DNA of 63,779 bases, from positions 1 to 63,779 of the forward strand of contig CANRSD010000005.1 of NCBI GenBank assembly GCA_947642355.1, read 5' to 3'. The position numbers and the translations under genes were made by a program. The notes beneath the pieces were generated by a model. It saw nothing but the letters and a program-made list of their open reading frames with translations, searched no databases and was not told where the DNA came from. The first letter of the stretch is position 1; each line of letters opens with the position of its first letter. Positions 53,501 through 63,041 of the stretch are shown in pieces. Source of the stretch: an uncultured Clostridia bacterium. GTDB lineage: Bacteria; Bacillota; Clostridia; TANB77; CAG-508.

Positions 53501-53527
53501 AAAACGGTTCCACTTTGGAACCGTTTT
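53501..53527. terminator. Terminator between 53129 gene and asnS
   Basis: AAAACGGTTCC pairs perfectly with GGAACCGTTTT around ACTTT. Strong in both directions. Confidence 0.9.
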
Positions 53528-53529
53528 GG

Positions 53530-54921
53530 TTAAAATTCACAATTTTTTGGTGTTCTTGGAAATGGGATAACATCACGGATATTTTGCATTCCAGTAACAT
53601 ACATAATAGCTCTTTCAAAACCAAGACCAAATCCACTATGAGGGGCACTTCCATATCTTCTTAAATCTTCATACCACCAATACTCTTTTTCATCTAATCC
53701 AAATTTTGATATTTTTTCTTTTAATATATCTAAATTATCTTCTCTTTGACTTCCACCAATTATTTCTCCAATACCAGGAGCTAAAAGATCTGTTGCTGCG
53801 ACAGTTTTTCCATCTGGGTTTTGCTTCATATAAAATGCTTTTATTTCAGCAGGGTAATCAGTAACAAATACAGGTTTTTTAAATATTTTTTCACTTAAAT
53901 ATCTTTCATGTTCTGTTTGTAAATCAATTCCCCAAGAAACTTTAAATTCAAATTCATCATTATGCTTTTCTAATTCTGTTATAGCATCAGTATAAGAAAT
54001 TCTTCCAAAATCTGAGTTTATTACATTATTTAATCTTTCTAATAAAGTTTTGTCAATAAAATTATTAAAAAATTCCATTTCTTCTGAACAATTTTCTAGA
54101 ACATATTTAATAATATATTTTAACATATCTTCTGCTAAATCCATATCGTCTTTTAAATCAGCAAAACATATTTCAGGTTCTATCATCCAGAATTCAGCAG
54201 CATGTTTAACAGTATTAGAGTTTTCTGCTCTAAAAGTTGGTCCGAAAGTATATACATTTCTAAATGCAAATGCATAAGTTTCAACATCTAATTGACCACT
54301 TACAGTTAAATGAGCAGGTTTTCCAAAGAAATCTTTTGAGAAATCAACTTTATCATCATCTGTTTTTGGAACATTATTTAAATCAAATGAATTGACATTA
54401 AACATTTCTCCTGCACCTTCGCAGTCACTTCCTGTAATAAGAGGAGTATTTACATATACAAATCCACGTTCTTGGAAGAACTTGTGAATAGCATATGCTA
54501 AAACTGAACGAACTCTAAATACAGCATTAAAAGTATTAGTTCTTGGACGTAAATGAGAAATTGTTCTTAAGTATTCAAAAGAATGGCGTTTTTTTTGTAG
54601 TGGATATTCACTGTCTGAAATATTTATAATTTTTATATTTTTAGCATGCATTTCAAATTCTTGTTTAGCATTTTCTGTTTTGACAAAGGTACCTGTAACT
54701 ACAATTGATGAACTAATTGTTAATTTACAAATTTCATCAAAATTTGATAGATTATTATCAAAAACAATTTGAATATTTTTAAGAAAGCTTCCATCATTTA
54801 ATTCTAAAAATCCCAGTGTTTTAGAGTCTCTAACTGTTCTAATCCAACCAGATATAGTTATATCTTTTGAATAAAAATCTTCTGGAGTTTTAAATAAATC
54901 TTTAATAACTAATTTTTCCAT
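53530..54921 (-). CDS. asnS: Asparaginyl-tRNA synthetase
   Basis: This 463-residue protein has an N-terminal OB-fold anticodon-binding domain ([20 protein letters not shown]) and class II motifs: motif 1 around [20 protein letters not shown], motif 2 FRAENSNT, and motif 3 [32 protein letters not shown] is typical of AsnRS. It loads asparagine onto its tRNA. Length normal. No T-box leader was seen in the 176 bases upstream. Confidence 0.95.
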   Translation of the reverse strand: MEKLVIKDLFKTPEDFYSKDITISGWIRTVRDSKTLGFLELNDGSFLKNIQIVFDNNLSNFDEICKLTISSSIVVTGTFVKTENAKQEFEMHAKNIKIINISDSEYPLQKKRHSFEYLRTISHLRPRTNTFNAVFRVRSVLAYAIHKFFQERGFVYVNTPLITGSDCEGAGEMFNVNSFDLNNVPKTDDDKVDFSKDFFGKPAHLTVSGQLDVETYAFAFRNVYTFGPTFRAENSNTVKHAAEFWMIEPEICFADLKDDMDLAEDMLKYIIKYVLENCSEEMEFFNNFIDKTLLERLNNVINSDFGRISYTDAITELEKHNDEFEFKVSWGIDLQTEHERYLSEKIFKKPVFVTDYPAEIKAFYMKQNPDGKTVAATDLLAPGIGEIIGGSQREDNLDILKEKISKFGLDEKEYWWYEDLRRYGSAPHSGFGLGFERAIMYVTGMQNIRDVIPFPRTPKNCEF

Positions 54922-55098
54922 AATTTATCAATCCTTTCGCTCAATATTATACATAAAAAACTCACATAATTCAATACAAAAAATAAAATAAAATTAAAAA
55001 ACTATATGATATTGAAAAGAAAAAGATTAGAGTGTTGTTTTTTGTCGAATGTTGTAATATAATCATATTGGAGAAATTTGTTAAAAGGGGATTTTTTT

Positions 55099-57027
55099 AT
55101 GTATTGCAGTAAATGTGGAAATGAAATAGATGATAAAAGCGAATTTTGTTCTAAATGTGGAACTAAAGTGGTACAAGGCAGTAGCATTAATGGAAGTAAA
55201 GTTAAAACAAAAAATAATAAGAAAATAAATAAAATATTTCTTATAATTTTAATTATTCTTATACATCTTATTCTATTTGCAGGAGGAACACGAACTTTTT
55301 TAAATACTGAGAGTGTAACTGCTGAGGTTATTTATCCAGTAAAACAATCAGCAATTACTGGATTAACAACAAAGAATGAATATGAATGTAATATTGTATA
55401 TCAATATAAAGGAATAGAATATCACGATAAATTAACTTTTAATGATGATAATCTTCCAAAGGAACTTAAAGATTCTAGCACTGACCCAAACTTTTTTGAT
55501 GTTAAATTAAAAGGATATGTCTATAAAGACAATGTAAATAGATTTGTTTTAGATATGGAATATTATAATATATCTAAATATATATTTTATATTCAAGCCA
55601 TATTAATTATTCCAAGTATTTTGTTAATTATAAAAAGTATAATTGGTTTAATTAAAAATAAAACTAATAGTAAAAAAGGAATTGATAAAGTTGTTTTAAT
55701 TTCAATCATATTTTTAATTGCTATTATTATAGGAAGTATTATATTTTTTATAAGCAAAAATAAAAATCTATCAAGCAATAAAGATAATACACCAGTTGAT
55801 TGGGGACTTACAATTAATGGAACTTCAATTATTTTACCTTGTTCGTTAGATGAATTAACTAATACAGGTACTAAAGTAACAGCGACTGGCTACGAAAATG
55901 TTATTTCTTCAACTAATCAAACTTTTTCTGGTTATAGTGCAAATGCAGATGGATGGGAAAGAACAATATCTTTAGATTTAAAAACAGGTAAAGATGTATC
56001 AAAAAAAGAAAAAAATGTAACTGTATCAAGTATTGATTACAAATTACCTGCACATTCTTTTGATACAACTATTGGTATAACCCCTGATAAATCATCTTTG
56101 CTTACAAGTTTTCAATTCTCTATAAAAAATAATATTACAATTGGTTCTAAAAGTGAAGATGTCATTGAAGCCTTTGGAACTAATTATGAGCCCAAATCGG
56201 AAACTAATTTAGATGGTTTATATTCATTAATTTATTATGAAAAAGGTAACAGCACACTAACTATTGGTTTTGAAAATGGTTTTGTTCGTGAAATTAAAAT
56301 TACTACTACTAACTTAAATATAAGTAAAAAAGAAAGCTATGATTTAGATAATAGTTCACAAGACAGGAGTTTGTCAAATAGTAAAGAAAAATCAAGTAAT
56401 TCCAATAATATAGACTCTTATAATACAGCAGTAGCTGAAATAAAAAAATGTTTAAAAGATGTAAATTGGTTAAAACAAAACATATACATAACAGAAGATG
56501 AAATGATAAGTAATAATACAAATATTTCTGACCAGCAAATAAATTTCATTGTATGTAAAAACAATACAAAACCGATTATTGTTGTGGAAACATCATCAGA
56601 CAATAATTTATCTATTAAAATTGACCTTGTTACATATGAAAATAATAAAGTAAAAGTTGAAAGAATTGGTGAAGGACATAATTCTCATATTGGATATTAT
56701 ATTGATGCAAATAAATGTGCAGTTTGTACTAAATATATGCATATGGGGACATGTGAGACTTTATTACATAGTATTGTTGATGGAAAAATAAGTTTATTAG
56801 GTTCATATGGTTACTATGAAGAATATATAAGCAATACTGACGATAATGTAGAATTAAAGTATATATATTACATTGGATTTGATACAAATTTTAATAATGA
56901 TAAAGAGGTTTCTGAAGATGAATATGAAAGATATAAGAAAAACTTAAACGAAGAACAATACAATTTTGTTTCAATTGCTACTGAATTAACAAGTGAAAAT
57001 ATTGATTTGTATATAAATGGTTATTAA
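55099..57027 (+). CDS. Zinc-ribbon membrane protein of unknown function
   Basis: The ATG at 55099 follows AAAAGGGG; a longer frame from 55078 starts with a weak codon inside the ribosome site. The 642-residue protein begins with a zinc ribbon (MYCSKCGNEIDDKSEFCSKC). It has a TM helix (IFLIILIILIHLILFAGG), two more hydrophobic segments near residues 165-185 and 205-230, and a large outside region with DUF-like beta repeats. An Asn/Ser linker separates two halves of that region. The zinc-ribbon-plus-TM plan is common in Clostridia; the function is unknown. Confidence 0.7.
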   Translation: MYCSKCGNEIDDKSEFCSKCGTKVVQGSSINGSKVKTKNNKKINKIFLIILIILIHLILFAGGTRTFLNTESVTAEVIYPVKQSAITGLTTKNEYECNIVYQYKGIEYHDKLTFNDDNLPKELKDSSTDPNFFDVKLKGYVYKDNVNRFVLDMEYYNISKYIFYIQAILIIPSILLIIKSIIGLIKNKTNSKKGIDKVVLISIIFLIAIIIGSIIFFISKNKNLSSNKDNTPVDWGLTINGTSIILPCSLDELTNTGTKVTATGYENVISSTNQTFSGYSANADGWERTISLDLKTGKDVSKKEKNVTVSSIDYKLPAHSFDTTIGITPDKSSLLTSFQFSIKNNITIGSKSEDVIEAFGTNYEPKSETNLDGLYSLIYYEKGNSTLTIGFENGFVREIKITTTNLNISKKESYDLDNSSQDRSLSNSKEKSSNSNNIDSYNTAVAEIKKCLKDVNWLKQNIYITEDEMISNNTNISDQQINFIVCKNNTKPIIVVETSSDNNLSIKIDLVTYENNKVKVERIGEGHNSHIGYYIDANKCAVCTKYMHMGTCETLLHSIVDGKISLLGSYGYYEEYISNTDDNVELKYIYYIGFDTNFNNDKEVSEDEYERYKKNLNEEQYNFVSIATELTSENIDLYINGY

Positions 57028-57382
57028 ATTAATGTGAGTTATACTTCTAGTTTAGCATATTCTTTTATAATACAGCGAAAGTCTTAATCGGATTAAATAT
57101 AAATAATTAATAATGTTATTGATGGAAAAATTGTCATAGTTAAACCTTTAACAAGTAAAATTACAAATATGACTTTAAAAATATAGAGAAATAGATATAT
57201 AGAACATATAACACAAAGCATCTACCTTAAATGGTAGGTGCTTTTTTATATAATGAATTGCTATTACCTACTTTTAGTTTTCTAATAGCATTACCATCTA
57301 TTTTTATTGATTTTATTTATTCTATATGATTTATAATTTTATATAATAATGAGTTACCTAAAGCCAAAATCAAAAAAAAGTA
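57028..57382. other. Intergenic region with a terminator and decayed sequence
   Basis: About 355 bases without a convincing gene. A terminator hairpin lies at 57215-57247 (AAGCATCTACC with GGTAGGTGCTT, then TTTT). The stretch after it probably contains the decayed N-terminal part of the integrase gene. Confidence 0.45.
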
Positions 57383-58005
57383 ATGGCTAAAGTAGAAGTA
57401 TTAACAGTAGCAGAACAAAAAGAACTTATAACTGTTTTAGAAAAAATCGACCATAAATACAAACATATAATTTTACTTGCCTTATATACTGGAATGCGTA
57501 TAGGCGAAATTTTAGCACTTACTCGTGATAATGTTAATTTAAAAGACAATACTTTAACAATAGAAAGAACTTTAACACGAGATAAAAATGATAAAGTTAT
57601 TCTTGGCTCTACTACAAAAACTTCTAAAGGCAAAAGAAGTATTTATTTAAGTAATAATGCAGTATCAGTTTTAAAAGAAGTAATGCAAAATAATATACTT
57701 AATACTTATAACTTAGTATTTTTTGATTATACAAAAAATACTTTTATAACACCTAATGAAATAAACTGTTATTTACAACGATTAAATAACAAATATAATA
57801 TATGTCCTCATATTCATACACATATGTTAAGACATACATACGCAACTCGTTGTATTGAAGCTGGGATGTCTGCTAAAGTTTTACAAGATATTTTAGGACA
57901 TAGAAAATTTAAACTACTTTGGATACATATACAAGTGTTTTTGAAAAATTTAATAAAGACGAAAACGAAAAATATGAAAATTATATGAAAGAAATTGGAC
58001 TTTAA
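57383..58005 (+). pseudogene. Tyrosine integrase remnant, truncated and frameshifted
   Basis: Only the catalytic domain is left: ALYTGMRIGEILALTRDNV (first Arg), then HIHTHMLRHTYATRCIEAGM (HxxR) and LQDILGHRKFK. After this the frame breaks. Adding one A in the AAA run near 57910 restores TTLDTYTSVFEKFNKDENEK, with the catalytic Tyr, to TAA at 58003. The N-terminal arm-binding domain is missing. This is a deletion in an A run, unlike the CGG sites. It marks the left side of the second mobile segment and is probably inactive. Confidence 0.75.
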
Positions 58006-58055
58006 AATCTCTACTGCATCAGAACTGCATCAATTTCAATAAAATTTCAAAAAAT

Positions 58056-58098
58056 AAAAAGAATGTAACCCTTGCTATAAGTGAGTTACATTCTTTTT
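58056..58098 (+). terminator. Terminator after the integrase remnant
   Basis: AAAAAGAATGTAAC pairs with GTTACATTCTTTTT around a 15-base loop. Confidence 0.8.
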
Positions 58099-58273
58099 AC
58101 TTTGTTTTTTGACTTTGGTGCCGATGACGTAGTTATCTACAACTTTTTCGGCTCTCTTGACGATTGATACAAATATCAATCAATTTATTAAAGTATATCA
58201 TATTTTTTATAAATTGCAATAGAATTTCAAAATAATCTATAAAACACTAATCAAAATACGTATATTATAAATT

Positions 58274-59710
58274 TCAGCCAGTTATTATAGTCCTACTTTT
58301 TTCAAATAGAATTTCTTCGAATTTTTTTGAAACGTCTTTTTTACTTTCAAGGCATTGTATTATGTCTTTGTCTGTTATTGGTATGATTAGACCATTATCA
58401 TCTTTAAATGTATCTATACATCTTTTTATAAAAAGGCTTTCATTGTCGATTTTTCTACATGATAATATTCCTAATTTTCCTCTTTTTGTACTAAATCTAC
58501 CTGATAGTTGATCAAGTTCTGGATTATTGACATCACTTGAATAATTTTTACATTCTATAAATAAAAATGGACACGGAATATTTACTTTCTCTGGTATATA
58601 TGTAAAAAATCCTGTTTCTGATACATTTGTAAAACATATATCTATTCTTTTTCTTCCATCATTAATTTCTTTTTCTTTTTTAGGATTTATAAGATTTGGA
58701 TAAAGCAAAAGCTCAAATATACCAATCATAGTATTATGAAAATCAGATGCAGATTTTGTACCATAAGGAATATTTTTTAACTTTTGCATAAGAATATCAC
58801 AAATTTTATCTATTGAAATTTCTTCCAACATATTTCCACCCATTGAATTAGCTTTATTTAAGTATGTTTTTTTGAATTCTTCTAATACTTCTGGATGGTT
58901 CATTGTAAAATTACTCAAATAATCTTTATTCATTTCTTCTTCTGACTCTATTATATCTTTTTTTGTAACAAAAAGTTCTTTTGATTTTTTTCTTTCTTGT
59001 ACTAAACTAGTTCTATTTCTTATATTTTCATCTTGTAAAAAATTTAAAACAAAATGTTGGCGATATTGTGAACTTGAACCTTCAAGTGAAAAATTAACAA
59101 TCTTTTTAGGTATTAACAATATTGGATTATTATTTATTATTAGCCTTTCCATATACTCATTTTCCCACTTTAAATTCTTTTCGTTCCAGAAAAAACCAGA
59201 TGGAACATTAGGAGTAAGTTTTATATTAAGTAGATTACATTGATTAATAGTATATTCAAGAAGTTGTTTTTTTAGTATATTAGTTAGCATATCTGATAAC
59301 ATATCTTTATCAAAACCATTTACTAATACTCTTAAATCTTCTATATTCTTTAAAACTCCATTTTCTATTGCTTGGCTATTTTTTAATGCATCAAATATTT
59401 TTTCTGCACCAAGTTGTCCCACACCTTTACCTTGTGATTTACCTTTAGATAACCCTAAATGAGTTTCATTAATTTCGCTCAAATGAGAGCACAAATATTT
59501 AGCTTGTTGGTCAAAATCGTTTGATAAAGTATTTATTAAGTAAGAAAAAAATGAATCCATTGTTACGACAAACCTAGCATTAAATTCACTATCATATTTC
59601 CTAATTAAATTTGAATCAATAAATAAAGGTATATCTCTTTCGATGTCAATATCTACAAAATCAAGTTCAAATTGCGATTTGTTTAAATTTAATATTTCAC
59701 TAATCTTCAT
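58274..59710 (-). CDS. PD-(D/E)XK nuclease-like protein
   Basis: This 478-residue protein has a long N-terminal region of unknown fold. Its C-terminal domain reads NDGRKRIDICFTNVSETGFF, then CPFLFIECKNYSSDVNN, and PELDQLSGRFSTKRGKLGI. The D, ExK (ECK) and following Q are the catalytic pattern of restriction-type nucleases. It stands alone in the mobile segment with no methylase beside it, so it may need no self-protection by methylation or may target modified or phage DNA. A defence role is likely but unproved. Confidence 0.6.
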   Translation of the reverse strand: MKISEILNLNKSQFELDFVDIDIERDIPLFIDSNLIRKYDSEFNARFVVTMDSFFSYLINTLSNDFDQQAKYLCSHLSEINETHLGLSKGKSQGKGVGQLGAEKIFDALKNSQAIENGVLKNIEDLRVLVNGFDKDMLSDMLTNILKKQLLEYTINQCNLLNIKLTPNVPSGFFWNEKNLKWENEYMERLIINNNPILLIPKKIVNFSLEGSSSQYRQHFVLNFLQDENIRNRTSLVQERKKSKELFVTKKDIIESEEEMNKDYLSNFTMNHPEVLEEFKKTYLNKANSMGGNMLEEISIDKICDILMQKLKNIPYGTKSASDFHNTMIGIFELLLYPNLINPKKEKEINDGRKRIDICFTNVSETGFFTYIPEKVNIPCPFLFIECKNYSSDVNNPELDQLSGRFSTKRGKLGILSCRKIDNESLFIKRCIDTFKDDNGLIIPITDKDIIQCLESKKDVSKKFEEILFEKSRTIITG

Positions 59711-59847
59711 TTTCTATCCCCCAAAAGTCATATTTTTACATTATTATAGAATATTTTGACAATTTTTTCAAGAAGTATTGATTTTAGAACTTATGTTTTG
59801 TATAATGATATAAATTAATAGGTATTTTATAATAGGAGGCTAAATAA

Positions 59848-60645
59848 ATGACAGAGTTAAGTGTTTTAAATCAAAAAATATCTTATATAAAAATTGAAGA
59901 TGAAGACTATATATCAATTACTGATATGTTGAAATCAAAAGATGGTGATTTTTTCGTTTCAGACTGGCTAAGAAATAGAAATACCATTGAATTTTTAGGT
60001 ATTTGGGAAGAAATTCATAATCCTACTTTTAATTATGGCGAATTTGCCATAATTAAAAGTCACGCTGGTTTAAATAGCTATAAATTAAGTGTAAAAGAAT
60101 GGACTGAGAAAACAAATGCAATTGGCATAATATCAAAAACTGGAAGATATGGTGGAACCTATGCTCATAAAGATATTGCGTTTGAATTTGGAATGTGGAT
60201 TAGTCCAAAATTCAAACTATTATTAATAAAAGAATTTGAAAGATTAAAAGCAGAAGAACAAAAACAAATAGGCTGGAATGCTAAGAGAGAATTGTCAAAA
60301 ATTAATTATAGAATACATACCGATGCAATAAAGAATAATTTAGTACCTAAGGAATTAACTAAAAACCAAATAAACTTTGTTTATGCAGAAGAAGCTGATG
60401 TATTAAATATGGCTTTATTTGGTATAACAGCGAGAGAATGGCGTGCTAAAAATCCTAAATTAGATGGAAACATAAGAGATTATGCAACAATGAATGAATT
60501 AATATGTTTAGCTAATTTAGAAAATTTAAATTCTGTTTTTATAAATGAAGGATTGAAGCAAGCTGAAAGGCTTGAAAAACTAAATAAAATAGCTATATCA
60601 CAAATGCAAATCTTAACTGATACCGATATGAAATATTTAAAATAG
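59848..60645 (+). CDS. KilA-N domain protein
   Basis: This 265-residue protein carries a KilA-N domain in the first 125 residues: DEDYISITDMLKSKDGDFFV, SDWLRNRNTIEFLGIWEE, KTGRYGGTYAHKDIAFEFGMWIS. KilA-N is a DNA-binding module found in phages and mobile elements. The C-terminal half is helical (NKNLVPKEL-type start, then TAREWRAKNPKLDGNIRDYA). It lies divergent from the nuclease gene with 137 bases between, and could regulate it. Confidence 0.85.
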   Translation: MTELSVLNQKISYIKIEDEDYISITDMLKSKDGDFFVSDWLRNRNTIEFLGIWEEIHNPTFNYGEFAIIKSHAGLNSYKLSVKEWTEKTNAIGIISKTGRYGGTYAHKDIAFEFGMWISPKFKLLLIKEFERLKAEEQKQIGWNAKRELSKINYRIHTDAIKNNLVPKELTKNQINFVYAEEADVLNMALFGITAREWRAKNPKLDGNIRDYATMNELICLANLENLNSVFINEGLKQAERLEKLNKIAISQMQILTDTDMKYLK

Positions 60646-60802
60646 AAAAAATGGAACTGCTTTAATCTATCTTAGTTATTCTATATAATTTATAATTTTA
60701 AATAATAATAACTTATCTAATATTTCTGTTGTAGAAAATTTATTGATAAAAGTATAATTTCGTGATAGTATTTATATATACAAAAGGTTAGGAAGTGATT
60801 TG

Positions 60803-61711
60803 GTGGAAAAAATAATAAATACAATTTTAAAACAGAATACGACTTTATTTGGAATTAATCCTAAAGTAGAAAAAATCAATGTAGGATTTACTAATACCAT
60901 ATACAGTATAGATGATTCTTTTATGGTTAAAATTTGCACTAATAATGATAATGAAAATGCATTTCAAAAGGAAATTGAATTTTATAAAACAAACAAAGAA
61001 AATAATTTAATTCCAAAATTGTATTATTCAAGTACTGATAAAAAGTATATTCCATATTTTTATGAAATTATAGAAAAAATAGATGGTGTTTCTTTATACA
61101 ATGTATGGCATACTTTTAATGAAACACAAAGAGAAGAAATTATAAAGCAACTATGTATTGCTATGAAATGCATTCATAGTAATATTGGTGAAAGTTATGA
61201 TTGGACAAAAAGAATAAAGGATCAATTTTTATCATTATATGAAAAAGCAAAACAACTTAATATATTTAGTACAGAAGAACAAACACTTCTTGACTATACA
61301 TATACAAAGTTTGGAAATTATTTAAAATCTAATGATTTTGTTTTAATTCATAATGATTTGCATTTTGATAACATATTCTTTAATGATGGTAAAATTAAAT
61401 TAATAGATTTTGAAAGGTCAATGTATGCTCCTAGAGATTTTGAACTAGATATTCTTTATAGAATGATTAGAAAACCTTGGAAGTTTGCTAGCGAAGAAAC
61501 TGAGCCATATACTGACTTAAGTGATTATTCAAACATAATGTCATATATAGAAAAATATTATCCAGAGTTAGTTAATATTCCAAACCTTTATAAAAGACTA
61601 GCTATTTATGATATAGTATATTTCTTGAAACACTTAATACAACATCCAAATATAAAAGAATTGAAATATGATGTTTTATTAGCTACTAAAAAAATAGCAT
61701 TAAAAGACTAA
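60803..61711 (+). CDS. Aminoglycoside phosphotransferase-fold kinase
   Basis: The start is GTG at 60803 (or TTG at 60800), after TTAGGAAGTGA. This 302-residue protein has the APH/choline-kinase pattern: a nucleotide-binding N-lobe, then FVLIHNDLHFDNIFFNDG (Brenner motif HxDxxxxN) and IKLIDFERSMYAPRDFELD (metal-binding Asp). It should phosphorylate a small molecule, either an aminoglycoside-type drug or a metabolite. The sequence cannot decide which. It may be a cargo resistance gene. Confidence 0.8.
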   Translation: MEKIINTILKQNTTLFGINPKVEKINVGFTNTIYSIDDSFMVKICTNNDNENAFQKEIEFYKTNKENNLIPKLYYSSTDKKYIPYFYEIIEKIDGVSLYNVWHTFNETQREEIIKQLCIAMKCIHSNIGESYDWTKRIKDQFLSLYEKAKQLNIFSTEEQTLLDYTYTKFGNYLKSNDFVLIHNDLHFDNIFFNDGKIKLIDFERSMYAPRDFELDILYRMIRKPWKFASEETEPYTDLSDYSNIMSYIEKYYPELVNIPNLYKRLAIYDIVYFLKHLIQHPNIKELKYDVLLATKKIALKD

Positions 61712-61771
61712 ATGCAATAAATTAAATCTGTAATATTTTTATATTACAATATAAGTTGTTAGGAGGAAAAT

Positions 61772-62587
61772 ATGGAAAGAAAAATAGTAGCAATTGGTGG
61801 AGGACAAAATGGAAGATTAAAACCAGATGGAACAAGAGATCCTTATGAAACTGAAATAATGGATAAAGAAATAATTAGGTTAACAGGAAAACAACAACCA
61901 AACTTTTTGTTTTTAGGTCATTCTCAACTAGAACCAGAAGCTGAAGCTGGATACTTTATTACAATGAAAAATATATATGAAAAAATGTATGGTTGTGAGT
62001 GTAAGACTATTACTAGAAAAGAATTAATTCAACAATTAGATACAGCTTCAAAATTAGTTGATTGGGCAGATATTATCTATGAGGGTGGTGGCAACACTCT
62101 AGATATGATTAAATTATGGAATGAAACAGGATTTAATAAAATTTTAAATGAGGCTTGGAAAAACGGAAAAGTTATGTGTGGTGTATCAGCAGGTGCAAAT
62201 TGCTGGTTTAAGGAATGTTCAAGTGATTCACTTAAAATAAAATATGGTTCTGACCAACCCTTAATAGTAATGGAATGTTTAGGTTTTGTAGAAGGACTAT
62301 TTGTTCCACATTGTGATGAACAAGGAAGATATGAATCTGTAAAGGAATTATTGAAGAAAAGAGATACAATAAGTATACAAATGTCAAATTGTGCAGCTCT
62401 TGAAATTATAGATGATAAATACAGAATAATTACAACTGATGCCTCACATCATGGAATAAAAGCATATGGGTTAAAATCTTATTGGGAAAACCACGAATAT
62501 TTAGAAAAAAAGATTGAATTATCAAAAAAATTTAGACCTTTAAATGAATTATTATCTAAAAATATTGCAAAAGAATTAGAAAGATAA
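61772..62587 (+). CDS. Peptidase S51 (dipeptidase E-like)
   Basis: This 271-residue protein reads KIVAIGGGQNGRLKPDGTRD, YEGGGNTLDMIKLWNETG and GKVMCGVSAGANCWFKECSS, with the nucleophile Ser in GVSAGA, then LFVPHCDEQGRYES. These are the S51 family motifs. It cleaves short peptides or related amides in the cytoplasm. It lies 60 bases after the kinase gene with its own AGGAGG site. Relatives of this pair can modify or destroy peptide-like antibiotics, so a resistance role is possible. Confidence 0.85.
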   Translation: MERKIVAIGGGQNGRLKPDGTRDPYETEIMDKEIIRLTGKQQPNFLFLGHSQLEPEAEAGYFITMKNIYEKMYGCECKTITRKELIQQLDTASKLVDWADIIYEGGGNTLDMIKLWNETGFNKILNEAWKNGKVMCGVSAGANCWFKECSSDSLKIKYGSDQPLIVMECLGFVEGLFVPHCDEQGRYESVKELLKKRDTISIQMSNCAALEIIDDKYRIITTDASHHGIKAYGLKSYWENHEYLEKKIELSKKFRPLNELLSKNIAKELER

Positions 62588-62608
62588 CCTACAATTTATT
62601 CCAAACTA

Positions 62609-62643
62609 TTAAGCGAGTGAGAGTTTTATTCTCATTCGCTTTT
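62609..62643. terminator. Bidirectional terminator
   Basis: AAGCGAGTGAGA pairs with TCTCATTCGCTT (one G-T) around GTTTTAT, with T and A residues outside, between convergent genes. Confidence 0.8.
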
Positions 62644-62651
62644 AACAATCT

Positions 62652-63041
62652 TTAAATATAAATCAATTCTCTAAAAACAATTTCTTCTGCTTGTGCCTTA
62701 ATAGAGTTCATAGTACCTACCCAATAAAGCATATCTGTATTTTTCATATCTTCAGTCAAATCACTTTTAGATTTTAACTCACTAATAATCTGCCCTACTC
62801 TATTGTCTGCCGTTTCTTGTATTTCTTTTAAGTGTGTGTTTAATGTTCCGTCCATTAGCATTGTAGTATAATCAGCTTTTTTGTGTTCTTTCAAGTATTT
62901 TAATCTCATTCTTCCATATTTATTTAAAATAAGTTTTTCTTGTTTAGACATTACTATGTTTGGTATATAGTAATCTCCCTCTAAATGATATTCAATACCT
63001 GTTCTTTCATCAATTTTTGTTTTTGGTAATTCGTTTTCCAT
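62652..63041 (-). CDS. tnpV: TnpV transposon protein
   Basis: This 129-residue protein reads YHLEGDYYIPNIVMSKQEKL, NKYGRMRLKYLKEHKKADYT and YWVGTMNSIKAQAEEIVFRE. It is a full-length TnpV as found in Tn4451-like mobilizable elements. Its function is unknown. The start overlaps the end of the relaxase gene by 32 bases and an AGGAGG site precedes it. It is a diverged copy of the broken tnpV at 15259-15612, so the two element segments are related in type. Confidence 0.85.
   Translation of the reverse strand: MENELPKTKIDERTGIEYHLEGDYYIPNIVMSKQEKLILNKYGRMRLKYLKEHKKADYTTMLMDGTLNTHLKEIQETADNRVGQIISELKSKSDLTEDMKNTDMLYWVGTMNSIKAQAEEIVFRELIYI

Noticed and set aside
54922-55098. A T-box or other riboswitch upstream of asnS
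   Set aside because: The interval is only 176 bases and I found neither a T-box core motif nor a terminator/antiterminator pair.
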